The notes: generated by a model not told the origin, from the sequence alone. DNA of 64,000 nt from Prolixibacteraceae bacterium (GCA_019459485.1 JAIBEZ010000049.1:43901-107900), one strand, 5' to 3'. Numbered from the stretch's first letter, positions 44,662 through 54,310 are shown. Made by a program: numbers and translations.

Positions 44662-45621
44662 ATGTATCAAAAGCATTTTTTATTGAAATCCTTAAGGCGA
44701 CTATACTTAATTTTTAATTCTGAATCCTCAGCATTTGGCAGAAACTGGAAAATGTTTTCACAAAAAGAATATTCAAATGACTTAATACATAAATATCTTA
44801 TTAGTGAAAAACCATGTATGATAGCCCGTTTTGGCTCAACAGAACTTGCCTGTCTGTTAAACTACAAAGGTGTAAACGACTCAAAAAGAAGCTCGATAGA
44901 CTATATTAAAGGTAAATCACTCAAATGGTGGTGGGATAAAGGAATAATTGACCAAATGCAAAATTGGAGTGGCTTTTTTCCACCTGAAATTGAAAAGATT
45001 GAAAAATTCTGCCAACTAATGTTGAACGACATACCACAAGTTGACATTTTGGGTTCCTGGTTGTTGGAAGAAAATTTCTTTAAAAACGAATTAAGTAGCA
45101 CAAAACAGTTGGTTTTGGAAGACATAGAACCTTTCTTCTCCCAAAATCCATGGACAAAGGCATTGGAGGGTAAAAAAGTATTGGTGGTACATCCCTTTGC
45201 AGAAACCATCGAACAGCAATACAAGAAACGCAAATGGCTTTTTGAAAATAACCTGCTACCCGAATTTGAATTGATTACGATAAAGGCAGTGCAAAGCATT
45301 GCAGGAGAAAAAACCGAATTTGCCGATTGGTTTGAAGCTTTGGAATCGATGAAAAATAAAATTGATGCTATAGAATATGATATCTGTATCATTGGTGCCG
45401 GAGCTTACGGATTTCCGCTCGCTGCCCATGTTAAACGAAAGGGGAAAAAATCAATTCACTTAGCAGGAGTTACCCAACTTCTTTTTGGAATTAAGGGAAG
45501 GCGTTGGGAAAACTATATTGTTTGGCCTTATACAAATCTATACAATGAAAATTGGGTGAGACCAGGAGAAAATGAAAAACCAAAAAATGCCAAAGTTGTT
45601 GAAGGAGCTTGTTACTGGTAA
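44662..45621 (+). CDS. GT-D-like putative glycosyltransferase, copy 1
   Basis: A 319-residue protein related to the one at 49664. The N-terminal motif PCMIARFGSTELACL near 52 resembles the RFGDGE-type motif of GT-D-fold glycosyltransferases (DUF1792). Other shared features are NWSGFFPPEIEKI, VDILGSWLLEENF, HPFAETIEQQY, and the C-terminal IIGAGAYGFPLAAHVKRKGKKS with a LFGIKGRRW segment. The fold assignment is tentative. It follows palindromic repeat 2. Confidence 0.6.
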   Translation: MYQKHFLLKSLRRLYLIFNSESSAFGRNWKMFSQKEYSNDLIHKYLISEKPCMIARFGSTELACLLNYKGVNDSKRSSIDYIKGKSLKWWWDKGIIDQMQNWSGFFPPEIEKIEKFCQLMLNDIPQVDILGSWLLEENFFKNELSSTKQLVLEDIEPFFSQNPWTKALEGKKVLVVHPFAETIEQQYKKRKWLFENNLLPEFELITIKAVQSIAGEKTEFADWFEALESMKNKIDAIEYDICIIGAGAYGFPLAAHVKRKGKKSIHLAGVTQLLFGIKGRRWENYIVWPYTNLYNENWVRPGENEKPKNAKVVEGACYW

Positions 45622-45632
45622 AATATTAGAAT

Positions 45633-46343
45633 ATGAAATCAATATTAAAAAAATTAATTATTTTATCTTACAATAGCTTTTTTTACCTATTTAAGAGGAA
45701 TATTTCATTTAGAAAAACGAATTTTTTTCTGGTGAAATATAAAAGTGGTAAAGCAAACTCTACATGTCTCAATAATTCAAAAATCGAAAAAACCCAAATC
45801 ATTCTTAACGGTCATGACAATTCAATTGAAGTAAATAATTCTTTAATTTTAAAATCATCAATTTACATAACAGGCTCCAACAATAAACTATTGATAAATT
45901 CAGAAGTAAAACTCCGAGAAGCAATAATCCATATACGGGGTAATGGTTGTGTAATAAAAATAGGGAGTGGCACTACTTTTGGGAGTATCCGCATTGTAAA
46001 TGTTGGAGAGAATAATACAATAAACATTGGTCAGAACTGTTTGTTTGCAGATTCTATTGAATTATGGGCAAGTGACACTCATTCTATATATGATAATAAA
46101 GGAATTCTTTTAAATCCCGAACTTCCTGTTACTATTGGCAATGATGTTTGGGTTGGGAGTCATGTGAAAATACTTAAAGGTATAACGATTGGCGATGGCG
46201 CAATAATTGGCATGAATGCATTAGTGTCGAAAGATATCAAATCAAAAACGCTAAATGTTGGCAATCCAACTCGATGCATAAGAGAGGATATAAATTGGTC
46301 ATCAAAATATGAGAATAAATCTAATCAACAAAGCTTTACCTGA
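45633..46343 (+). CDS. Left-handed beta-helix (hexapeptide) acyltransferase
   Basis: A 236-residue protein with an N-terminal basic/hydrophobic stretch and then hexapeptide repeats (LILKSSIYITGSNNKL, IGSGTTFGSIRIVNVG, TIGNDVWVGSHVKILKGITIGDGAIIG), ending in LNVGNPTRCIRE. Such enzymes transfer acetyl or longer acyl groups to sugars. A catalytic-type His may be in SDTHSIYD near 152. It is 11 nt after a GT-D-like gene. The acyl donor is not certain. Confidence 0.85.
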   Translation: MKSILKKLIILSYNSFFYLFKRNISFRKTNFFLVKYKSGKANSTCLNNSKIEKTQIILNGHDNSIEVNNSLILKSSIYITGSNNKLLINSEVKLREAIIHIRGNGCVIKIGSGTTFGSIRIVNVGENNTINIGQNCLFADSIELWASDTHSIYDNKGILLNPELPVTIGNDVWVGSHVKILKGITIGDGAIIGMNALVSKDIKSKTLNVGNPTRCIREDINWSSKYENKSNQQSFT

Positions 46344-46412
46344 GTATTTCCGCGCAACCAAGAATGATTATTTGGATAACACATAAAAGACTGAAAACAA
46401 AAATGCTTACAA

Positions 46413-47525
46413 ATGAAAATACTACATATACTTCATGAGTTAAAATTCTCCGGTGCTGAGATTATGTATGTTGACGCTGCGCAACTTTTTCAAAAAAAAG
46501 GTTGTACATTAACAGTTATGGCAACTGCAATTAAGTTAGGCGAATATGCGCCTTATTTTGAAAGAGCAGGATTCAAGGTAATTCATAATGCACTACCTCC
46601 ATTAAAACATTTTTTTAGTCGGATAAAGTTTTATACTAAATTGATTAAGCTTCTTAGAAAGGGCAATTATAATGTTGTGCACATCCATAGTCATCGAGCA
46701 ATGTGGGGCTTTTCTCTTTGTGCTTGGCTTGTTCATATAAAATCTGTTTACACATTCCATAACGTATTTCCTACGAAAACAATAACTTACCCTTATCACA
46801 TATTTTTGCGTTGGAGTGCAAAGCATATTTTCAAATGCCGTTTCCAAACCATTAGTGATTCGGTATTCAATCACGAGTTAAATTTTTATCACAATCATAC
46901 AACAAAGATCTATAACTGGTATGGAAGCAATCGTTTTTATCCAGCTAGAAATGGAGAAAAAGAATTGGTTAGAAAACAGTTGGAAATAGATCCTGATGCT
47001 TTTGTATTAATCTCTGTTGGTGGCTGTAGTCCTGTTAAAAGACATTCTGAAATTATACGGGCATTGCCAAGTATAGTAGCAAAAAATCCAAATTGCTTAT
47101 ATTTACATTTGGGTAAAGGGGAATCTGAAATGGAAGAGATTCAATTGGCCAAAGAATACGGAGTTGCAAAATGCGTAAGGTTTTGTGGAAATCAAGAACA
47201 TGTGAGAAAATACTTAATCGCTTCGGATGTCTATCTAATGCCTAGTCGATTTGAAGGAATCCCAATCACGACAATTGAAGCAATGGCATGTAATATTCCA
47301 ACAATTCTATATGATGTGCCAGGCTTACGTGACTTCAATAAAAGTGGAGAAAATTGTATTTTGATACCTGAAGACCATAAAATATTAGCAGAAAAAGTAA
47401 TTTATTTACAATCGAATACCGAAAAATCTTTTGAATTAGCAGAGAGAGCAAAAGCATTTGTTGATCAAAATTTCAATATGGAAACCAATGTGGTTAAAAT
47501 ATTTGAATTGTATAATTCAAATTGA
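46413..47525 (+). CDS. Glycosyltransferase family 4 (GT-B)
   Basis: A retaining GT4 enzyme of 370 residues on the cytoplasmic side. The N-terminal MKILHILHELKFSGAEIMY carries the acceptor-side GG-type motif. The nucleotide-sugar domain has VLISVGGCSPVKRHSEII near 200, LHLGKGESEMEEI near 232 and the E-x7-E motif in MPSRFEGIPITTIEAMAC near 278. The sugar donor cannot be read. The following gene overlaps or abuts its stop. Confidence 0.9.
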   Translation: MKILHILHELKFSGAEIMYVDAAQLFQKKGCTLTVMATAIKLGEYAPYFERAGFKVIHNALPPLKHFFSRIKFYTKLIKLLRKGNYNVVHIHSHRAMWGFSLCAWLVHIKSVYTFHNVFPTKTITYPYHIFLRWSAKHIFKCRFQTISDSVFNHELNFYHNHTTKIYNWYGSNRFYPARNGEKELVRKQLEIDPDAFVLISVGGCSPVKRHSEIIRALPSIVAKNPNCLYLHLGKGESEMEEIQLAKEYGVAKCVRFCGNQEHVRKYLIASDVYLMPSRFEGIPITTIEAMACNIPTILYDVPGLRDFNKSGENCILIPEDHKILAEKVIYLQSNTEKSFELAERAKAFVDQNFNMETNVVKIFELYNSN

Positions 47526-47536
47526 CCGAGGATAAA

Positions 47537-48784
47537 ATGAAAATAAAAAATCAAATTCTGCTTTCAGTTTTTCTTATCGGATTTATACAAGCAGCTTTCG
47601 TTATTGAATTAGATTTAATAACATACATTGTCGGAGCAATTTCTTATTTATTGGCTGCGATAATTCTAATAGTTCTTTCAAAGATAAACTATAGAAATGA
47701 TTTTGAAGCTCGCATCACAATTCAAATTTATCTGCTTTTAAGTGTAATTGCAATTATTCGAGGCTTTTTTGAAGCTCAAAATTATTGGGAATGGAAATAT
47801 TTAATCTTAGGGTCAACATTAATTTTGTCACTTCCAATTTTGAGTTATGTAGGATCAAATAGACATATAACGCAATTAATTTATTATAATTATATTAAAT
47901 ATTTATTGCCTGCTTCCTTCTTTATATACTTCGCTGCTTTAAATTCGGAAAATACTGATGGTTTTGGACGCTTCCTATCTCCATTGTATTTAATAATACT
48001 CTTCTTTCCAGTTATTTCTAAAAAGTGGAAGTTAATAGTCATTTGCCTTATGACAATTTCATTTTTGTCAGATATCGATGCACGTTCTAATTTAATTAGA
48101 ATACTCGCTTCTTCATTAATAATGCTATTGTACTACACTCGTCACTATGTCAAGAAAAGATTTTTGGAATTTATTCGAATTACTTTATTTACAGCACCAT
48201 TGGTATTTCTTGTTTTAGGCGTTACAAACACCTTTAATATTTTCAAAATAAATGAGGACAGGAAGGGTGAATTTGTAACTGAAAGAAAATTAAGTAGCGG
48301 CGAAGAAAGAACCAGCGATTTTGCTTCAGATTCACGTACTTTTTTGTATCAAGAAGTGATACAATCAGGTATTGATCGTAATACTTGGATTTGGGGTGAA
48401 AGTGCCGTTTCCGGCTATAAAACAGAATATTTTGAAGACATGTTGTCTTCAAAAGGTCGGATAAGATCAGAAGTCGGAATACTCAATGTATTTAACATGT
48501 TAGGAATTGTAGGTGTTTTTGCGTTCACTTTAGTTTATTACATGGCCTCATTTCTCTGCGTAATGCGTTCAAACAACTACTTATGTAAACTTATTGGCAT
48601 TTTTATTGCGTTTCGATGGACATTCTCTTGGATAGAAGAATTTACGAACTTTGACATGAACTATTTCTTTTTATGGCTTACAATAGGTCTTTGTTTTTCT
48701 ATTTCATTTCGAAAAATGAATGACGATGATATGAAGGTTTGGATTCGAGGTATCTTTGATAAGAAATATAGCTTTTCAAAGTAA
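47537..48784 (+). CDS. wzy: Candidate Wzy O-antigen/capsule polymerase
   Basis: An integral membrane protein with about ten to eleven helices across 415 residues and one larger outside loop (about residues 245-300, DSRTFLYQEVIQSG, WIWGESAVSGY) followed by SEVGILNVFNMLGIVGVFAF. This is the layout of Wzy and related O-antigen ligases, whose sequence is poorly conserved. I use ATG 47537; a TTG at 47522 overlaps the GT4 stop. No other gene in the locus is a better Wzy candidate. Confidence 0.7.
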   Translation: MKIKNQILLSVFLIGFIQAAFVIELDLITYIVGAISYLLAAIILIVLSKINYRNDFEARITIQIYLLLSVIAIIRGFFEAQNYWEWKYLILGSTLILSLPILSYVGSNRHITQLIYYNYIKYLLPASFFIYFAALNSENTDGFGRFLSPLYLIILFFPVISKKWKLIVICLMTISFLSDIDARSNLIRILASSLIMLLYYTRHYVKKRFLEFIRITLFTAPLVFLVLGVTNTFNIFKINEDRKGEFVTERKLSSGEERTSDFASDSRTFLYQEVIQSGIDRNTWIWGESAVSGYKTEYFEDMLSSKGRIRSEVGILNVFNMLGIVGVFAFTLVYYMASFLCVMRSNNYLCKLIGIFIAFRWTFSWIEEFTNFDMNYFFLWLTIGLCFSISFRKMNDDDMKVWIRGIFDKKYSFSK

Positions 48785-48828
48785 TATTACCTTGAATTAT
48801 AAAACAATTATCATCAAATAATGAGAAC

Positions 48829-49659
48829 ATGATATACACCATTGCAACACTTATTACATGCCACAACCGAAAAGAAAAAACATTACAATGTTTAAATTCA
48901 CTATTTAATTGTGAATTGCCGGAAGGTTATTCTCTGGATATCTTTTTGGTGGACGACGGTTCTTCGGATAGCACCACTGAGGCAATAAAAACTTCATTCA
49001 GAGAAGTAAACATAATTCAAGGCAACGGAAATTTATACTGGAACAGAGGAATGCATCTGGCATGGAAAACGGCAGCAAAAGTAAAGGATTATGATTTTTA
49101 TTTGTGGTTAAACGATGATACTTTTTTAAAAGCAAATGCGATTGAAACAATCTTTAACAATTACAAAACTGTAAATAATCATTCTATCATTTGCGGAGTT
49201 TGTCATTCACAGAAATCCTTAAATCTTACTTTTGGTGGCTATGACAAATATACCTACAAAAGAATAATCCCAACAGGGAAGCCAGAGATTTGTCATTATT
49301 TTAATGGAAATATCGTTTTGGTTCCAAAAAGCGTTTATAAGCTTGTAGGAAACCTTGATCCCGTATTTCATCATTCTATTGGAGATTTTGACTACGGCTT
49401 AAGGGCACTAAAGAAAGGCATTACATCATACATCACTTCTGAAATTATTGCATATTGTGAACACAACGACTTACCTCGCTGGTGTAATCCAAATTTTAAA
49501 CTTAGAGAACGGATTTCTATATTTTACAGACCGCTCGGCGCTGAACCGTTTCTGCATTTCAGATTTGCAAAAAGACATTATAACTTCTATAAGGCAATTC
49601 GAAATTTACTCACAAATCACTTAAGATTGTTTTTTCCTCATAAATGGCAAAATAAATAG
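48829..49659 (+). CDS. Glycosyltransferase family 2
   Basis: An inverting GT-A enzyme of 276 residues. It has the family start TLITCHNRKEKTLQCLNSL, DIFLVDDGSSDST near 41 for nucleotide binding, YWNRGMHLAW near 73 and the metal-binding acidic motif LWLNDDTFL near 95. HSIGDFDYGLRALKKG near 185 is the acceptor-side ED-like region. It resembles rhamnosyltransferase-type GT2 enzymes. The product is unknown. Confidence 0.9.
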   Translation: MIYTIATLITCHNRKEKTLQCLNSLFNCELPEGYSLDIFLVDDGSSDSTTEAIKTSFREVNIIQGNGNLYWNRGMHLAWKTAAKVKDYDFYLWLNDDTFLKANAIETIFNNYKTVNNHSIICGVCHSQKSLNLTFGGYDKYTYKRIIPTGKPEICHYFNGNIVLVPKSVYKLVGNLDPVFHHSIGDFDYGLRALKKGITSYITSEIIAYCEHNDLPRWCNPNFKLRERISIFYRPLGAEPFLHFRFAKRHYNFYKAIRNLLTNHLRLFFPHKWQNK

Positions 49660-49663
49660 CTCG

Positions 49664-50557
49664 ATGAATACATTTCAAAAGATATTCCACATATATGCAA
49701 ATTCCGAAAGATATTCGGAATTTTCCGGACAAGTTGCATCCGATTTAATTAAAACAGAGTTGTTGGCAAATAAGCCATCAATGATTGCAAGAATGGGTTC
49801 AACAGAATTGCAGGGCATTGCATATTGCATTGATAGTCAAAAATCAATAAAAAAACATTTAGTTAAGTGGAAGGAAGATATTGTATTATCGAAAATGTCA
49901 AAATTGTCAGGATTTTTTCCGTCAACGCTTGATAATTTACATCGTTTTACAAAACTGATGATTGAAGATGCTAAACAAGTAGATATATTTGGTTCCTGGC
50001 GACAAGAAGAAATTTATTTGCAAAACGAACTCCGGCAGGCAAAAAGAATTCGCTTAAGAGATTTGGAACCATACTATCATGAAAATCCTTGGTCTGAGGC
50101 ATTAAAAAACAAAAAGGTATTAGTCATTCATCCTTTTGAAAAAAGTATAATCAACCAATTTCAGCATCGTGAATCTCTTTTCGAAAATAAAATAATATTA
50201 CCAGAATTTGGACTTCAAACCATTAAGTCAGTACAATCAGTTTTAAATATTAAACCAGAATTTGATAATTGGTTCCTCGCACTGGAATCTATGAAAAATC
50301 AAATTAATTCCATTGATTTTGATATCGCATTGATTGGTTGTGGAGCTTATGGATTTCCATTAGCAGCTCATGTAAAACGAAAAGGGAAGAAATCGGTACT
50401 TTTAGGGGGTTCTCTTCAAATTTTATTTGGAATAAAAGGTAAAAGATGGGACGAACATCCTCAAATCTCCAAACTATACAATGATTATTGGACCCGTCCC
50501 GATTTAGATGAAAAACCGGTAAACTCAAGAGAACTTGATGGTGGAAGCTACTGGTGA
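49664..50557 (+). CDS. GT-D-like putative glycosyltransferase, copy 2
   Basis: A 297-residue paralog of the protein at 44662. The shared motifs appear in the same order: SMIARMGSTELQGI near 38, KLSGFFPSTLDNL, VDIFGSWRQEEIY, HENPWSEALKNKKVLVIHPFE, SMKNQINSIDFDIALIGCGAYGFPLAAHVK and LFGIKGKRW. The duplication is old because the sequences differ in many places. It follows the GT2 gene by 4 nt and precedes a GT2-like gene. Confidence 0.6.
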   Translation: MNTFQKIFHIYANSERYSEFSGQVASDLIKTELLANKPSMIARMGSTELQGIAYCIDSQKSIKKHLVKWKEDIVLSKMSKLSGFFPSTLDNLHRFTKLMIEDAKQVDIFGSWRQEEIYLQNELRQAKRIRLRDLEPYYHENPWSEALKNKKVLVIHPFEKSIINQFQHRESLFENKIILPEFGLQTIKSVQSVLNIKPEFDNWFLALESMKNQINSIDFDIALIGCGAYGFPLAAHVKRKGKKSVLLGGSLQILFGIKGKRWDEHPQISKLYNDYWTRPDLDEKPVNSRELDGGSYW

Positions 50558-50609
50558 TTTCATATTATACGTTGAATTTCAACAAAAGAATTGACACTAA
50601 ACATAAATT

Positions 50610-51548
50610 ATGCTAGCTGCGGTTTGCCTTTTTACTTACGATAGACTGAAAGAAACAAAGGAAACAGTTGACGCACTTAAATTTAATCTACTGGCTTCGG
50701 AATCTGAGCTATTTATTTTTTCGGACGGATCTAAAAATAATTCTGAATCGATTAAAATAAAAACACTTCGAAACTATCTTAAAACAATCACTGGCTTTAA
50801 ATCTGTTAAAATAATTGAATCATCCGAAAACAAAGGGTTGGCCAATTCAATTATATACGGCGTTTCTCATATTTTAGAAAAATATGAAAAGGTAATTATT
50901 TTGGAAGATGACTTGGTCACATCACCAAATTTTCTCAACTTCATGAACGATGCGCTGGATTTCTACCAGCAAGATAAAAAAATACAATCCATAAGCGGAT
51001 TTTCATTGTCTTTAAAAGACAAAACAAAAGATGTTTATTTTCAAACCAGGCCCGGATCCTGGGGCTGGGCTACCTGGAAAGACCGATGGAACCCTGAAAT
51101 ATTTAACAAAGAAGCAATTAAATCCATTGTAACTGACAATCCGGAAATCTTAAATCAATTCAAACAAAAGTGCGGCAATGATATCTCAAAAATGCTGACT
51201 GACAACTTCTTAAACAAGAATGACTCATGGTATGTTCGCTGGGCTTTTGATCATTTTCGAAAAAACAATTACACCGTATTTCCCGCCTATTCTTACGTTC
51301 AGAACATTGGTTTTGCAAGAGAAGGTACGCATTGCAAGGGCATCAATACCTATAGATCTGAATTGGTACAGGAAAATAAACGATCCACTGATTTTATTAA
51401 TTTTCAGGTTCCGGACCAGCAGGTCACACGTCAATTCTTATACTATTTTACAAAACAACACAAGATAATTACCCGGCTTAAGTTGCTAAAATCAAAGACT
51501 GGTAGAACTCAGGTCCTTGAAGAAATTAAATTACGAATCGGATTATAA
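50610..51548 (+). CDS. GT2-like glycosyltransferase, module copy 1
   Basis: A GT-A-fold protein of 312 residues. It starts AAVCLFTYDRLKETKETVDAL, has FIFSDGSKNN near 36, ENKGLANSIIYGV near 75 and the metal motif VIILEDDLVTSPNFLNFM near 92, then RPGSWGWATWKDRW near 150. This pattern occurs in GNT-I-like sugar transferases of Bacteroidota glycan loci. A clear paralog is at 54662. It ends one base into the next gene, an acyltransferase. Confidence 0.85.
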   Translation: MLAAVCLFTYDRLKETKETVDALKFNLLASESELFIFSDGSKNNSESIKIKTLRNYLKTITGFKSVKIIESSENKGLANSIIYGVSHILEKYEKVIILEDDLVTSPNFLNFMNDALDFYQQDKKIQSISGFSLSLKDKTKDVYFQTRPGSWGWATWKDRWNPEIFNKEAIKSIVTDNPEILNQFKQKCGNDISKMLTDNFLNKNDSWYVRWAFDHFRKNNYTVFPAYSYVQNIGFAREGTHCKGINTYRSELVQENKRSTDFINFQVPDQQVTRQFLYYFTKQHKIITRLKLLKSKTGRTQVLEEIKLRIGL

Positions 51549-52198
51549 TGATAAATATTTTAAGAAAAAAAATTTCGTTCAATTTGTTTCTGTCAGCGAT
51601 TAATTCCATGTACCGGAATTATTTTCATGTCAGGCGGTCTCAATTTGGATATATTCACAAGACTGCACGCGTTCGGTTCCCAATTTTAATCAAGGGGATT
51701 GAGAATGTTTTTATGCACGAAAATACCCATATCCTCGGGCACTCTGTAATCGTTACCACCAAAGCGAAATTTATAATGAAAAAGAATTCTGCTTCCGCAG
51801 AAGGATTAACTGTTGTGACCGGAAGCCATCCCATATACATAGGAGAATTCTTTCTGGAAAAGGCCGGTTATCTTGATGTTCAGGATGCAAAAGACATTGT
51901 GGTGGAAGAAGATGTAGGTATCTATTCCAATGTAACCTTATTATCGGGCGTAACAATTGGACGCGGCTCCATTATTGGGAGTGGAACAGTATGCAGAAAA
52001 TCAATTCCTCCGTACTCAATTATTGTAGGAAATCCTGCCAAAATTATTGGGTTTCGTTTTTCTCCTGAAGAAACAATCGAGCATGAAAAAATACTGTATC
52101 CTGAAAATGAACGTATAAGTTACGACCTGCTGCAAAAAAATTACCAGAAATACTATATTCACAGGCACAAAGAAATAAGATCATTTCTCAGTCTATAA
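51548..52198 (+). CDS. Hexapeptide acyltransferase, module copy 1
   Basis: A LbH-fold enzyme of 216 residues. Hexapeptide turns run through VFMHENTHILGHSVIVTT, VGIYSNVTLLSGVTIGRGSIIGSGTVC and IPPYSIIVGNPAKIIGF. TGSHPIY near residue 96 would hold the catalytic His. It overlaps the GT2-like gene by one base, so the two are translationally coupled. It may acylate the sugar that its partner adds. The acyl group may come from the ACP-based genes that follow, or from acetyl-CoA. Confidence 0.88.
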   Translation: MINILRKKISFNLFLSAINSMYRNYFHVRRSQFGYIHKTARVRFPILIKGIENVFMHENTHILGHSVIVTTKAKFIMKKNSASAEGLTVVTGSHPIYIGEFFLEKAGYLDVQDAKDIVVEEDVGIYSNVTLLSGVTIGRGSIIGSGTVCRKSIPPYSIIVGNPAKIIGFRFSPEETIEHEKILYPENERISYDLLQKNYQKYYIHRHKEIRSFLSL

Positions 52199-52211
52199 TT
52201 TAATATAAGTC

Positions 52212-52967
52212 ATGACAACCTTATACAATCCTTTTTCACTCATCGGTAAAACAATCCTTATCACAGGTGCGACTTCCGGAATTGGGAGGGCAACTGCCAT
52301 TGAATGTTCAAAAATGGGAGCCAGAGTTATTATTACAGGTCGCAAAGAAAAAAGTCTCGATGATACTTTTAAACACCTGAAAGGTCATTCTCACTTAAAG
52401 TACATCGCAGACCTTAATCAGGACGAAGAAGTTGTCGAACTCTGCATGAATCTTCCTGAAATCAACGGTCTGGTACATTCAGCCGGAATTGTTAAAACTT
52501 TGCCGTTTAAATTCATCAACCGGACAGATCTGAACACCATTTTTAACCTGAACTTTATGGTACCGGTGTTGCTTTCTCAGAAATTGATCAAAGCAAAAAA
52601 ATTAAAAAAAGAAAGTTCAATCGTATTTTTATCTTCCATCGAAGGACCAATAATTGCACACATTGGAAATTCAATGTATTCAGCATCAAAGGGAGCCATT
52701 TCGTCTATTATAAAAAGCATGGCCCTCGAATTAGCTACCAAAAGAATACGGGTAAACTCCATATTGCCCGGAATGATAGAAACACCTTTAATTGAATCTG
52801 AAGCAATCACCAAAGAGCAGTTAGAAGAAGAAATGCAAAAATATCCTTTAAAAAGATATGGCAAACCGGAAGAGATCGCTCATGCGGTTATCTATCTATT
52901 ATCGGATGCAAGTAGTTGGATTACAGGGACTAACTTAGTAATCGATGGAGGATTTACACTAACATAG
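52212..52967 (+). CDS. Short-chain dehydrogenase (FabG-like)
   Basis: A classical SDR of 251 residues. NAD(P)-binding ITGATSGIGRATAIE is near 16, the NNAG-like motif is LVHSAG, the catalytic Ser lies in VFLSSIEG, and Tyr-x3-Lys is MYSASKGAI near 155. The end IYLLSDASSWITGTNLVIDGGF is FabG-like. The next genes encode KAS III and ACP, so reduction of a 3-ketoacyl-ACP is a likely reaction. A role in making a keto or deoxy sugar is the alternative. Confidence 0.85.
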   Translation: MTTLYNPFSLIGKTILITGATSGIGRATAIECSKMGARVIITGRKEKSLDDTFKHLKGHSHLKYIADLNQDEEVVELCMNLPEINGLVHSAGIVKTLPFKFINRTDLNTIFNLNFMVPVLLSQKLIKAKKLKKESSIVFLSSIEGPIIAHIGNSMYSASKGAISSIIKSMALELATKRIRVNSILPGMIETPLIESEAITKEQLEEEMQKYPLKRYGKPEEIAHAVIYLLSDASSWITGTNLVIDGGFTLT

Positions 52968-52975
52968 CGCAACGT

Positions 52976-54037
52976 ATGGCACACATCACTTTCAAAGGAG
53001 TTGGGATCAAAGCCATTTCGGCCTGTGTACCACCGAAAATAATTTACAACAAAGATTTGGGTTATCTGATTCCGGAAGCGGAAATTGAAAAAGTAATTCA
53101 TTCAATTGGCATACATCAACGCCGGTACACCGAAGCCGGTGTGTGTTCTTCTGACTTATGCTACCAGGCTGCCCTGAAGTTATTCGACGACAATCAGATT
53201 GACCCTGCCAGCATAGATGGGCTTATATTCATCAGTCAAACAGCCGACTACAAAGTGCCGACAACATCCACAATTCTACAGCACCGCTTGGGAATCAGTC
53301 AGGCTTGCTTGTCCTTTGATGTAAACCTTGCCTGCTCAGGTTATGTATATGGCTTGTCAATTGCATTCTCATTTGCCTCACAAATGGGCGTTAAGCGAAT
53401 TCTATTGTTGGTTGGAGAAACCCTTTCCAAAATCATCTCACAGAAAGACAAAGCAACAGTGCCACTTTTTGGTGATGCAGGTACAGCAACCCTGATAGAA
53501 AAAGGAGACTATCCGGACTCCTACTTCTCTTTAAATTCTGATGGAAGCGGAGCAAACATCATGGAGATTCCTTATGGGGGTGCACGGCACCCAAGTTGTG
53601 TCAAAAGCTTCGAAGAAACCACCGATGAGGATGGAAATACAATATCCGGTGAAAACATTCACATGATTGGCATGGACGTTTTTAACTTCGGAATTAGAAC
53701 TGTTCCATCCGACATCAATCAATTATTGGCATTCTGTAATAAAAGAACGGAAGACATCGGGGTGATGGTCTATCACCAGGCGAACAGATTTATGACCAAT
53801 TTTTTCTCAAAAAGACTAAAACTTTCTCCGGAGAAAACGCCATACAGCATGGATCGATTTGGAAATACAAGTTCCGCGTCGGTTCCGTTAACAATCGTCA
53901 CTGAAATGTTCGATTCTGAAAAATACACTCAAAGAGATTGTGTTGTAATGTCGGGATTCGGTGCCGGATTGTCTTGGGGAACAGGAATCTTATCACTTAC
54001 AAATACATCCATCTCCGAACTGGTAGAATACAAGTGA
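52976..54037 (+). CDS. 3-oxoacyl-ACP synthase III (FabH-like)
   Basis: A thiolase-fold condensing enzyme of 353 residues. The Cys-His-Asn triad is visible: DVNLACSGYVYGL near 120, VYHQANRFM near 266 and RFGNTSSASVPL near 297. Such enzymes join an acyl-CoA with malonyl-ACP to make a 3-ketoacyl-ACP. It sits 9 nt after the SDR gene and 22 nt before an ACP gene, far from the usual fab genes, which points to a special acyl group for the glycan. Confidence 0.9.
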   Translation: MAHITFKGVGIKAISACVPPKIIYNKDLGYLIPEAEIEKVIHSIGIHQRRYTEAGVCSSDLCYQAALKLFDDNQIDPASIDGLIFISQTADYKVPTTSTILQHRLGISQACLSFDVNLACSGYVYGLSIAFSFASQMGVKRILLLVGETLSKIISQKDKATVPLFGDAGTATLIEKGDYPDSYFSLNSDGSGANIMEIPYGGARHPSCVKSFEETTDEDGNTISGENIHMIGMDVFNFGIRTVPSDINQLLAFCNKRTEDIGVMVYHQANRFMTNFFSKRLKLSPEKTPYSMDRFGNTSSASVPLTIVTEMFDSEKYTQRDCVVMSGFGAGLSWGTGILSLTNTSISELVEYK

Positions 54038-54058
54038 ACATTTTTTTAATATAAAACA

Positions 54059-54310
54059 ATGGAAATCAAACAATTTATAGCCGATTTTGCCGCACAATTC
54101 GATGACACCGACCCGGAAGAATTCAAGGCAGAAACAAAATTCAGGGAAATAGAGGAATGGTCATCACTAATTGCATTGTCAGTCATCGCCATGACAGATG
54201 AAGAGTACAGCGTAGTACTTAAAGGGGAAGATATCCGCAATGCTCAAACAGTTCAGGATTTGTACCTGATTGTAAATTCAAGAATACAAATCGATAAATT
54301 GAACGGATAA
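54059..54310 (+). CDS. Acyl carrier protein, specialised
   Basis: An 83-residue ACP with four-helix pattern. The attachment serine for phosphopantetheine is Ser36 in EEWSSLIAL; the usual Asp before it is Ser, which is also seen in special-purpose ACPs. The rest, DEEYSVVLKGEDIRNAQTVQDLYLIV, matches the ACP family. It is the last gene of the SDR-KAS III-ACP set and should carry the intermediate that the neighbouring acyltransferases use. No dedicated phosphopantetheinyl transferase gene is nearby. Confidence 0.85.
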   Translation: MEIKQFIADFAAQFDDTDPEEFKAETKFREIEEWSSLIALSVIAMTDEEYSVVLKGEDIRNAQTVQDLYLIVNSRIQIDKLNG

